DNA from: W2P13-069 sp051876105
GTDB taxonomy: Bacteria; Actinomycetota; Coriobacteriia; Coriobacteriales; QAMH01
Length of the DNA stretch: 15,058 bases
Reading direction: 5' to 3'
Assembly: GCA_051876105.1 (NCBI GenBank)
Contig: JBJEHN010000126.1
Coordinates: 1-15,058, forward strand
Shown: positions 7,603-13,733 of the stretch, piece after piece
How positions within the stretch are numbered: the stretch's first letter is position 1
Layout of the letters: each line of letters begins with the position of its first letter
Notes under the pieces: model-generated
What the model was told of the DNA's origin: nothing
The model's database searches: none
The model's input: only the letters and a program-made list of their open reading frames with translations
Position numbers and translations under genes: made by a program

Positions 7603-9942
7603 TTAGAAACCTCCCTTGCGGGTCACGATCTCGCTGCAGGAGCAGTCGTTCTCAGCCGTGACCGGGTAAACCTTGCAGATCTGGTTGGCGTAGGGGGCAC
7701 CGTACAGGGTGGGGCCGGTGACGCCCTGAACCGTCAGGTTGTTGATGTTGGAGTCGAACACGCCGAAGAGGTTCGGCTCAGCGCCCTCGGTCTCCGGGAA
7801 CCACCAGCCGTGCTCGGAGCGCACGGTGTCGGGCTTGAGGGAGGCGTTCAGGCGGACGCGCTGCTTGCACTTGCCGCGCATGTTCTCGACCCACACCCAG
7901 TCGCCCTCGTGGACGCCGAGCTTCTCGGCGGTCTCGGGGTTGAGGTCGGTCAGCGGGTCGGGGTGAGAGGCGCGCAGGCGCGGGACCATGCGCTCCTCGG
8001 AGTGGAAGTACTCCCAGGTGCGGGCACCGGTGGTCAGCACGAACGGGTATTCCTCCATGAGCTCCGGAGTGGAGACGGGGCTTTCGGGCGGCTCCTCGTA
8101 GTACGGCATCGGGTCGAAGCCCCAAGCGTCGAACAGGGTGTTGTAGAGCTCGCACTTGCCGGTGTTGGTGTTGAAGCCGGGCTGGCCGTCGTCACGCAGC
8201 CAACCGAGCTCGTACTTGCGGTATGCCCAGTCGTCGGGCCAGTCGATGACCTTCTCGCACAGCTCGGGGAAGGTCTCGTCGGTCTTGTGGGGCCAACCGG
8301 CGTGGAAGCGGTTGCCGGACTGGATCCACCAGGTCATCAGCTCGACGTCGTCGTTCCAGGGGAAGAGCCTGGGGTTCAGGCGCTTGCCCAGCTCGAGGAT
8401 GATCTGCTCGTCGGACTTGGCCTCCTCGTACTCGGCGACCTTGACGATGGAGCGCAGCGGCCACCACCACACGCGAGCGGAGTTGCGCTCGGAGGACATG
8501 CCGCAGGGCAGGACGATGTCGGCGCAGGCGATCGCGGTGGGGGTCATGAAGACGTCGACCACGACGTTGTAGTCCACGGAGCGCATGGCGCGGTAGACGC
8601 GGGGGGCGTCGGCAGCCATGTTGGCGATGGGGTTGGTGGACTGGATGAACAGCATCTTGATGGGATAGGGCTCGCCGGTCTCGATGGCGTTGAGGACGGT
8701 GTCGCCGTTAGCGGTGGGGTCGAAGCCCAGCGCGTGCAGCGGGGAGGTCTCGACGCCGAGCATCTTGCCGAGCATCTCGTCGGAGAGGTTCCACATGCCG
8801 CAGCCGTAGGAGTCGGGGATGTCGTAGGCGCAGCGCGGGATCATCATGCCGCCGGGGACGTCGATGTCGCCGCAGATGGCGCCGAGGGACAGCAGTGCCT
8901 GAGCGGTGGGGATACCGCAGACGCTCTGGTCAACCTTGAGGCCCCACTGGATGGTGGAGGGGTTGCCGGAGGCGTAGGCGCGGGCAGCGCCGCGGATCAG
9001 CTCGGGGTCGACGCCAGCGATCTCACCAGCGCGCTCGACCGGGTACTCCTTGCAGCGCTCGGCCAGCTCCTCGAAGCCGTAGCACCAGTTCTCGACGAAG
9101 TCGTGGTCGTACAGGTCCTCCTCGATGATGACGCCGAGCATAGCGATGATGACGGCGGCGTCGGTGCCGGGACGGACCTGCAGCCAGTACTCGGCCTTGG
9201 AGGCCAGCCAGGTGCAGGAGGGGTCGAGGACGATGAGCTTGGTGCCGCCCTGCTTCATGACGTCGACAACCCAGTGGCCGAAGAAGCCGTCGCCGTTGGA
9301 GATCAGGGGGTTGTTGCCCACGATGAGCATGTAGTCGGGGTACACGTACTCGGGGTCGGCGTAGCGCTGCTCGAGGTGCTGGGAGCAGTCAGCGACGAAG
9401 AAGTCGCCCATGAAGCAGTGGCCGATGGTGGTGCGGGGCAGGTAGCAGGAGTCGCCGGACAGGAAGCCCAGGACGAAGTTGGGGGAGCCGAAGCCGGCAT
9501 AGCTCAGGTACGGGGTCTGCCAGCAGATGTTGCGGCCGGTACCCTGCATGGAGACGATGGACTCGGGGCCGTACTCCTCCTGGATCTGGCGAACGTGCTT
9601 GACGATGTCATCGTAAGCCTCGTCCCAGGTGATGCGCTCCCACTTGTTCTCGCCGCGCTCGCCGACGCGCTTCAGGGGGTACTTCAGGCGATCGGGGTGA
9701 TAGAAGGTCTCGACGACGTCCAGGCAGCGCATGCACAGACGGCCCTGGTTGTAGGGGGACAGGGGGTCGCCCTCGATCTTCTCGACCTTGTTGTCCTTGG
9801 TGTAGTACAGAACGGAGCAGCCGTTGTGGCAGCCGGGGGCAGTCCACATGTTGGTGCGGGTAACGGTGTACTCGCCCTCCTGCCACTGCCAGTCAGTCTT
9901 ATAGACGTCTTTGTTGACGCCTTCGAGCTCGTTGGTAAGCAT
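7603..9942 (-). CDS. Molybdopterin oxidoreductase, acetylene-hydratase/dehydroxylase-like
   Basis: This 779-aa catalytic subunit of the DMSO-reductase superfamily should carry bis-molybdopterin-guanine-dinucleotide Mo or W and one [4Fe-4S] cluster. Stretches such as 'FVENWCYGFEELAERCKEYP', 'FMTPTAIACADIVLP' and 'GFDPMPYYEEP' match my memory of Pelobacter acetylene hydratase, and gut Eggerthellaceae catechol dehydroxylases belong to the same broad group. The N-terminal cluster cysteines are Cys38, Cys42, Cys70 and Cys73; the usual first position is Ala35. Cys166 in 'SGDSCYLPR' is a candidate metal ligand. No Tat signal is present, so it is cytoplasmic. The ATG at 9942 follows GAGAGGG at good spacing; the GTG at 9966 has no ribosome-binding site. 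The substrate cannot be told from sequence: reductive dehydroxylation, transhydroxylation or hydration are all possible. Confidence 0.88.
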   Translation of the reverse strand: MLTNELEGVNKDVYKTDWQWQEGEYTVTRTNMWTAPGCHNGCSVLYYTKDNKVEKIEGDPLSPYNQGRLCMRCLDVVETFYHPDRLKYPLKRVGERGENKWERITWDEAYDDIVKHVRQIQEEYGPESIVSMQGTGRNICWQTPYLSYAGFGSPNFVLGFLSGDSCYLPRTTIGHCFMGDFFVADCSQHLEQRYADPEYVYPDYMLIVGNNPLISNGDGFFGHWVVDVMKQGGTKLIVLDPSCTWLASKAEYWLQVRPGTDAAVIIAMLGVIIEEDLYDHDFVENWCYGFEELAERCKEYPVERAGEIAGVDPELIRGAARAYASGNPSTIQWGLKVDQSVCGIPTAQALLSLGAICGDIDVPGGMMIPRCAYDIPDSYGCGMWNLSDEMLGKMLGVETSPLHALGFDPTANGDTVLNAIETGEPYPIKMLFIQSTNPIANMAADAPRVYRAMRSVDYNVVVDVFMTPTAIACADIVLPCGMSSERNSARVWWWPLRSIVKVAEYEEAKSDEQIILELGKRLNPRLFPWNDDVELMTWWIQSGNRFHAGWPHKTDETFPELCEKVIDWPDDWAYRKYELGWLRDDGQPGFNTNTGKCELYNTLFDAWGFDPMPYYEEPPESPVSTPELMEEYPFVLTTGARTWEYFHSEERMVPRLRASHPDPLTDLNPETAEKLGVHEGDWVWVENMRGKCKQRVRLNASLKPDTVRSEHGWWFPETEGAEPNLFGVFDSNINNLTVQGVTGPTLYGAPYANQICKVYPVTAENDCSCSEIVTRKGGF

Positions 9943-9982
9943 CTTTCCCTCTCTTTCTCTACTCACTCGGTGCTGAGAAGAT

Positions 9983-10153
9983 CTAGACTTCGCCTTCCTT
10001 CAGAACGGGGCGGCGGGGCTTGGTCCAGTCGCGTCCGGCCGCATCCTGGGCCTTCTGCTGCCAAGCCTGCTTGTTCTTCTCAGGATCAGCCATGTTCTTG
10101 TCCTTGCGTGCCTGCTGATACTCCCTATCCAGGTCTTTCCTCTCTTCTGCCAT
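9983..10153 (-). CDS. 56-aa hydrophilic protein leading the Mo-enzyme operon
   Basis: This small charged protein has no cysteine, membrane segment or signal peptide. It is rich in Lys, Asp, Glu, Arg and Gln and starts 'MAEERKDLDREYQQARK'. The start is well supported: GAGGAGG lies seven bases before the ATG. The stop is 40 bases before the Mo-subunit start, and the predicted sigma-54 transcript would begin about 80 bases upstream, so it is the first gene of a three-gene operon. I do not recognise the family. Position suggests a role in maturation, cofactor loading or stability of the Mo enzyme, but this is only inferred. The frame stays open upstream to an ATG at 10414, but that longer version would cross the predicted promoter and has no supporting site. 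Confidence 0.65.
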   Translation of the reverse strand: MAEERKDLDREYQQARKDKNMADPEKNKQAWQQKAQDAAGRDWTKPRRPVLKEGEV

Positions 10154-10169
10154 TTCTTGTCCTCCTCTC

Positions 10170-10181
10170 GAAACATGTTTC
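10170..10181. promoter_or_regulatory. 12-bp palindrome next to the ribosome-binding site
   Basis: GAAACATGTTTC is a perfect palindrome directly before the GAGGAGG ribosome-binding site of the 56-aa gene. It could be a repressor site or a small RNA hairpin. A 12-bp palindrome is expected a few times by chance in a window this size, so confidence is low. Confidence 0.25.
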
Positions 10182-10195
10182 TGTGCCAGCATTCG

Positions 10196-10223
10196 GACGC
10201 GGGCGCTGATCGTTCCCCGCGTC
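10196..10223 (-). promoter_or_regulatory. Stem-loop in the predicted leader of the Mo-enzyme operon
   Basis: GACGCGGG and CCCGCGTC form an 8-bp perfect stem around a 12-base loop. Read on the - strand it starts about ten bases after the predicted transcription start and ends about 43 bases before the 56-aa start codon. No U-tract follows on the - strand, so it is not a simple terminator. It may protect the mRNA 5' end or be a regulatory leader structure. Confidence 0.45.
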
Positions 10224-10242
10224 TTTCCGCTTGCCCTTGTAG

Positions 10243-10260
10243 TTGCAAGGGGCGTGCCCA
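10243..10260 (-). promoter_or_regulatory. Sigma-54 (-24/-12) promoter of the Mo-enzyme operon
   Basis: On the - strand the sequence reads TGGGCACGCCCCTTGCAA. Against the consensus TGGCACG-N4-TTGCA, the GGCACG block, the four-base spacer and TTGCA all match; only the first T is G. The GC of the -12 element ends at 10245, so transcription should start near 10233, about 80 bases before the 56-aa ORF. The gene upstream on the same strand is rpoN itself, which makes the match more believable. Such promoters need an AAA+ enhancer-binding protein, and none is encoded in this window. Confidence 0.72.
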
Positions 10261-10408
10261 AACGGGTGCTTTGAGCGCGGCAGCGCGGGCCCTGTGCTGC
10301 AAAACCGCAGGTCAAAGGGGTAGAATTTTTTTCGAAACAATTTTTTGGGAGCGAAGGCAGCGCGGGTTTGGGCCGCTTTTGGCCGCCACCGGGGCCGCGC
10401 GGACGCCG

Positions 10409-10438
10409 TCTCAAACTGCGACACGTCTCAAATTGAGA
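10409..10438. promoter_or_regulatory. Tandem TCTCAAA repeat, candidate enhancer site
   Basis: CGTCTCAAA occurs twice, 17 bases apart. The second copy is the perfect palindrome TCTCAA-A-TTGAGA (10426-10438). The first is a decayed version, TCTCAA-A-CTGCGA (10409-10421). Their centres lie about 180 to 200 bp upstream of the predicted sigma-54 start, a usual distance for activator sites. The binding protein is unknown. Confidence 0.45.
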
Positions 10439-10453
10439 ATCCGCGCATTCTCA
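10434..10453. other. Inverted repeat downstream of rpoN
   Basis: TGAGAAT and ATTCTCA form a 7-bp perfect stem around six GC-rich bases, 33 bases after the rpoN stop on the - strand. It could be a weak rpoN terminator (only a short ATTT follows) or part of the activator site it overlaps at 10434-10438. Confidence 0.35.
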
Positions 10454-10485
10454 TTCCTTTACGCCTCCCCCGCGAATAAACGCGA

Positions 10486-11922
10486 TTAGCTGCAGGTGCG
10501 GAAGGCCTTGGCGGGGATGCCCAGCGCGATGCGGTACTTGCTCACGGTGCGGCGGGCCAGGCAGATGCCCTCGGCGGCCAGAGCGTCGGCGAGCTCTTGG
10601 TCGCTCAAGGGGCGGCGCGGGTCCTCCTGTCCAACCAGCTCGCGAATGCGGTGCTTGGCGCTGGCCTGCGCCACGGTGCCGGCGCCCTCTGCGTCGGCCG
10701 CGCGCTGGAAGAAGAAGCGCAACTCAAACACCCCGCGCGGCGTCTGGAGGTAGTTGCCGTTGGCCACGCGGCTCACGGTGCTCTCTGAAAGCCCCGTCGC
10801 CCGCGCCACCTCCTCCATCGCCAGCGGGCGCAGCGCGCTGTAGCCCTGCGCGAAGAAGCCGCTTTGCAGCTCGACCACGGCGCAGGCCACCTTGTAGAGC
10901 GTGGCCTTGCGGTAGCCGATGCCGTCCACCAGCGACTCCGCCTCCCTGAGCATGCGGTTGAGGTACTCCGCCGTGCTCTTGTTCTTCTCGGCCGCGGCGA
11001 GGGTGCGGTAGCGGTTGTTCACCTTGAGGTGCGGCAGGAAGAAGTCCTGCATGGTCACGGCGTAGACCGGCGCCTGCCCGGGCGCGGTGGGCTCTGCCTC
11101 CACCAGGACCTCGGGCCAGATGGGGCTCGAGCTGGCGCCGTACTGCGCACCGGGATGCGGGTTGCAGCTGCGCAGCAGCTCGAGCACGGCGTCAAGCTCT
11201 GCCAGCGAAAGCCCCAGCTCCTTGGTGATCTGCGCCGGCCCCAGCTTGCCCAGGTGGGGCAGCCCGCGCTCCAGCACGACGCGCACGCCGGGCGCGTCCA
11301 TCAGCCCGCGGGCGCGCAGCTGCAGCTCGAGGCACTCGCCCAAACTGCGCGCTCCCACGCCGGCGGGCTCCAGGCGCTGCAGCACCGCCAGCGCGGCGCG
11401 CACCTGCTCGAGCGGCGCTCCCGCGGCTGCGGCTACCTCTTCCAGCGGCTCGCGCAGGTAGCCGTCGCCGTCCAGGCAGCCCACCAGGTACGCGCACAGG
11501 GCGCGCAGGGCGGCAGGCTCGCCCAGCAGGCTGATCTGGACCAGCAGGTGGTCCGCCAGCGACTCGCCCTGCGCGGCATACTGCTCAAAGCCGCTGCCCT
11601 CCCCCACCCCCGCGTAGCGGTCTGGGCGCAGTGAGTCATAGGCGTTGGCCGGGTCGTAGCCCTGGCTCGGGTCCTCCGGCCGGGCGGCGTGGGAGCGCTC
11701 GCGCAGGGCCTCCACGCTCGCAGTCTGCTCGAAGGCATCCGCCATCTGGGGGTGCTTGGGCCACTCCCAGTCGTCATCGTCGAGAAACGGGTTCTCCTCC
11801 ACCTGCTGCTTGACGTGCTCGGTGAGCTCCATTGCAGACATCTGCAGGATGGCGATGCCCTGCCTCAGCTCGGTTGTGAGATGCAGCTCCTGGCGCTGCT
11901 CTGTGTGCTGGCTCAGTTGCAT
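10486..11922 (-). CDS. rpoN: RNA polymerase sigma-54 factor
   Basis: This 478-aa alternative sigma factor directs RNA polymerase to -24/-12 promoters and needs an AAA+ activator to open DNA. Region I at the N-terminus is typical ('LTTELRQGIAILQMS', 'VEENPFLD'), followed by an acidic linker (about residues 50-110) and the core-binding region. A helix-turn-helix is at about residues 370-395 ('EVARATGLSESTVSRVANG'). The RpoN box at 456-465 reads ARRTVSKYRI, with two changes from ARRTVAKYRE (Ala to Ser, Glu to Ile); the arginines that contact the -24 element are kept. The length is normal. The start has GAGGGG just upstream. Arginine is coded almost only by CGC/CGG, as in the trigger-factor-like gene. 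Sigma-54 is rare among Actinobacteria. The next operon downstream carries a matching promoter. Confidence 0.95.
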   Translation of the reverse strand: MQLSQHTEQRQELHLTTELRQGIAILQMSAMELTEHVKQQVEENPFLDDDDWEWPKHPQMADAFEQTASVEALRERSHAARPEDPSQGYDPANAYDSLRPDRYAGVGEGSGFEQYAAQGESLADHLLVQISLLGEPAALRALCAYLVGCLDGDGYLREPLEEVAAAAGAPLEQVRAALAVLQRLEPAGVGARSLGECLELQLRARGLMDAPGVRVVLERGLPHLGKLGPAQITKELGLSLAELDAVLELLRSCNPHPGAQYGASSSPIWPEVLVEAEPTAPGQAPVYAVTMQDFFLPHLKVNNRYRTLAAAEKNKSTAEYLNRMLREAESLVDGIGYRKATLYKVACAVVELQSGFFAQGYSALRPLAMEEVARATGLSESTVSRVANGNYLQTPRGVFELRFFFQRAADAEGAGTVAQASAKHRIRELVGQEDPRRPLSDQELADALAAEGICLARRTVSKYRIALGIPAKAFRTCS

Positions 11923-11984
11923 GAAGACCCCTCAATCCCCATGTTGCGTGGTGCTGCCCTGCCAGCTGCGGATCCCCCAATCCA

Positions 11985-12001
11985 CAAGCTGTTACAGCTT
12001 G
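11985..12001. promoter_or_regulatory. 17-bp perfect palindrome, candidate operator
   Basis: CAAGCTGT-T-ACAGCTTG has two 8-bp arms around one base. It sits about 20 to 40 bases downstream of the predicted rpoN start site and 62 bases before the rpoN start codon. A repressor bound there would block rpoN. Perfect 8-bp arms with a one-base centre are unlikely by chance in 372 bases. Confidence 0.5.
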
Positions 12002-12027
12002 GTAATTTGGCGCGCGGCCTGCGCTGG

Positions 12028-12056
12028 CGTATAGTTTCCCCAAACTCTTCTGCCAA
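12028..12056 (-). promoter_or_regulatory. Sigma-70-type promoter for rpoN
   Basis: Read on the - strand, TTGGCA (12056-12051) and TATACG (12033-12028) are separated by exactly 17 bases. They match TTGACA in five of six and TATAAT in four of six positions. Transcription would start near 12021, giving a leader of about 100 bases that contains the 17-bp palindrome. Confidence 0.5.
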
Positions 12057-12294
12057 AGAGTGAACAGCCTGATCGCAGCACCGCCTCTGGTGCAAAAGTG
12101 TAGCGCCGCCGCGTTAAGGGCGGTCGTGGGACTTTCCTGCGTAAGTGCTGCCAGGCGATCATTCCATTCCCCTTACATATCACCCACAGCCCAGCCGCCG
12201 CGCTACCGCGCCCGCACATGCGCGCCGCAGGCCGGGCGCACGGGCCAGCTGTACCAGCCCACGTTGGAGAACACGAGCGTTTGGAGGTCGAACC

Positions 12295-13611
12295 ATGAAG
12301 ATCAAGGAGAAGAAACTCGCCGGCGGCAAGGTCGCCCTGGAGGCCAAGGCCTCTGCCAAGGAGGTCGAAAGCGCCTTCAGCACTGCGTACTACATCTTCT
12401 CGCAGACCGCGGGGCTCAAGCCCCAGGCGGGCAAGACCGTGCCCCAGGCCGCGTGCGAGAAGCTGGGCATCAAGGACCTGGACGCGCTGCTGCAGGACAA
12501 GGTCATGGAGGCGCTGGTGCCCTTCGCCATCGACCGCAGCGGCCTGCAACCGGCCTACCCGCCCAAGGTCATCAAGGCCTCTGCACCGCAGCACGGCCGC
12601 GAGCTGAGCTTTGCGCTGGAGCTGCAGCCCAAGGCGCGCTACGAGCTCAGCTCCTACGAGCCCGTGCAGATCACCGTGCCGCCCTTCCGCGTGGACGAGT
12701 CCCTGGTCGAAAAGCAGGTCGAAGAGCTGGCCAAGCGCAGCCCGCAGTTCGTGCGGGCAGCCGAGCAGCGCGCCGTGCAAAGCGGCGACAGCGTACTGCT
12801 GGCCATGCGCTGCGTGGACAAGGCCAGCGGCGAGGAGATCAAGGCGCTGTGCTCGGATGCGCGCACCTTCGCCACCGGCAAGGGCAACATGCCGCCGGGC
12901 TTCGAGAGCGCGGTCATCGGCATGGAGCCGGGGCAGGAGAAGAGCTTTGAGTTCGAGGGCCCGGACGTGGACGAGCGCGGGCGCGAGACGGTGCAGGTGG
13001 TGGAGGCCACGGTGCGCGTGATCGAGCTGCAGGAAGAGCAGGTGCCCGCCATCACGGACGAGTGGGTGAGCACGCACATGCCCATGTTCGCCACGGCAGA
13101 CGAGCTGCGCGGCAACATCCGCCGCAGCCTTGAGAGCTACACGCGCGAGCAGTACGACGGCCAGTGCCGCCAGATGTGCACCGCCCAGCTGGCACAGCGC
13201 TTTGAAGGGCGCATCCCAGACGAGGCCTACGAGGCTATGCGCGCCGACCTGCTGGCAGACCTCGACCGCCAGCTGGCCGCCCAGGGCATGAGCCGCGACG
13301 AGTACGTGGAGCAGCAGGGCGGCGAGCAGCAGTTCTCGATGATGCTGATCGTGCAGTCGCGCGAGATGCTCGCCCAGGGCTACGCGCTCGACGCGCTCTT
13401 CGAGCACGAGGGCCTGGTGCTCGAGGACGCAGACTACACGCTGGGCGCCAAGGAGCTCGAGCCGCGCCGCGACCCCCTGCAGACGCGCCAGCAGCTGGAG
13501 CGCACCGGCCGCAAGTTCATCCTGCGAGAAGCCGCCCAGCGCCGCAAAGCCGCCCAATGGGCCCTCGACCACGCCGAAGTCACCGTCCAGGAGCAGAGCC
13601 CCTTCGTCTGA
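12295..13611 (+). CDS. Trigger-factor-like peptidyl-prolyl isomerase chaperone (paralog)
   Basis: This 438-aa protein has trigger-factor layout: an N-terminal ribosome-binding domain (1 to about 120), an FKBP-type isomerase domain (about 163-245, 'GDSVLLAMRC' to 'VIGMEPGQEKSFEF') and a long helical C-terminal chaperone domain. The ribosome-docking signature, usually 'GFRxGKxP', is altered and longer here ('GLKPQAGKTVP', about 40-50). The protein also has more cysteines than usual. tig is normally next to clpP and clpX; here it is divergent from rpoN and near a Mo-enzyme operon, so it is probably a second, specialised copy. The ATG at 12295 has GGAGG at 12283-12287. An upstream in-frame ATG at 12145 lacks such support and would add non-homologous sequence. 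A dedicated role in folding anaerobic enzymes is speculation. Confidence 0.82.
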   Translation: MKIKEKKLAGGKVALEAKASAKEVESAFSTAYYIFSQTAGLKPQAGKTVPQAACEKLGIKDLDALLQDKVMEALVPFAIDRSGLQPAYPPKVIKASAPQHGRELSFALELQPKARYELSSYEPVQITVPPFRVDESLVEKQVEELAKRSPQFVRAAEQRAVQSGDSVLLAMRCVDKASGEEIKALCSDARTFATGKGNMPPGFESAVIGMEPGQEKSFEFEGPDVDERGRETVQVVEATVRVIELQEEQVPAITDEWVSTHMPMFATADELRGNIRRSLESYTREQYDGQCRQMCTAQLAQRFEGRIPDEAYEAMRADLLADLDRQLAAQGMSRDEYVEQQGGEQQFSMMLIVQSREMLAQGYALDALFEHEGLVLEDADYTLGAKELEPRRDPLQTRQQLERTGRKFILREAAQRRKAAQWALDHAEVTVQEQSPFV

Positions 13612-13630
13612 GCGAAGGCGCCGTTTCTTA
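13601..13630 (+). terminator. Possible terminator overlapping the chaperone stop codon
   Basis: CCTTCG-TCTGAG-CGAAGG (13601-13618) is a 6-bp stem that spans the TGA stop, followed by GCGCCGTTTCTTA. The T-run is interrupted and four or more bases away, so it would be a weak intrinsic terminator. Confidence 0.35.
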
Positions 13631-13688
13631 GCCCGCACGGCGCGCGCCCGATTCTGCGCAGCTTTCCCCCATCAAACGCTCTGTCTGC

Positions 13689-13697
13689 TGATATAAT
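13689..13697 (+). promoter_or_regulatory. Extended -10 promoter of the TetR gene
   Basis: TGATATAAT contains a perfect TATAAT (13692-13697) with the TGn extension directly before it. No good -35 is seen at normal spacing, as is usual for extended -10 promoters. The start would be near 13704, beside the palindrome AACGTT, giving a leader of about 30 bases. TetR proteins often repress their own promoter, so the AACGTT area is a place to look for its operator. Confidence 0.6.
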
Positions 13698-13733
13698 CCT
13701 ACAAAACGTTCACTCTTATGGGGTTGGTGGTTT

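Larger units (their letters stand above)
10154..10485. other. 332-bp control region between rpoN and the Mo-enzyme operon
   Basis: No protein-coding gene is supported here. Reading the - strand from rpoN, it holds an inverted repeat just after the rpoN stop (10453-10434), a tandem TCTCAAA element (10438-10409), an A/T-rich stretch around 10321-10350, a -24/-12 promoter (10260-10243), a leader stem-loop (10223-10196), a 12-bp palindrome (10181-10170) and the ribosome-binding site of the 56-aa gene. The order upstream element, spacer, promoter, leader is typical of an activator-dependent sigma-54 promoter. Confidence 0.6.
11923..12294. other. 372-bp divergent intergenic region, rpoN and trigger-factor-like gene
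   Basis: No gene is supported here. The region contains the rpoN ribosome-binding site, a 17-bp perfect palindrome (11985-12001), a sigma-70-type promoter for rpoN (12028-12056, - strand), and the GGAGG site of the + strand gene. I found no convincing -10/-35 pair for the + strand gene; TACATA near 12173-12178 is the only -10-like string noticed and lacks a partner. Confidence 0.5.

Noticed and set aside
9943..9966. GTG at 9966 as start of the Mo enzyme
   Set aside because: No ribosome site upstream; the ATG at 9942 has GAGAGGG at suitable distance.
7810..10209. Long open frame on the + strand opposite the Mo enzyme
   Set aside because: Its product is a low-complexity Val/Gly/Ala/Asp shadow of a strongly GC3-biased gene; the - strand has clear family motifs.
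10154..10414. Longer version of the 56-aa ORF starting at 10414
   Set aside because: It would start upstream of the predicted promoter and leader, has no ribosome site and codes for a Pro/Arg-rich shadow-like stretch.
12042..12057. Possible sigma-54 promoter for rpoN (TGGCAGAAGAGTTTGG on the - strand)
   Set aside because: The -12 element has TG instead of GC, and the same place makes a better sigma-70 pair with 17-bp spacing.
11992..13638. Long open frame on the - strand opposite the trigger-factor-like gene
   Set aside because: Leu/Ala/Arg-rich antisense shadow with no family motif; the + strand encodes a recognisable chaperone.
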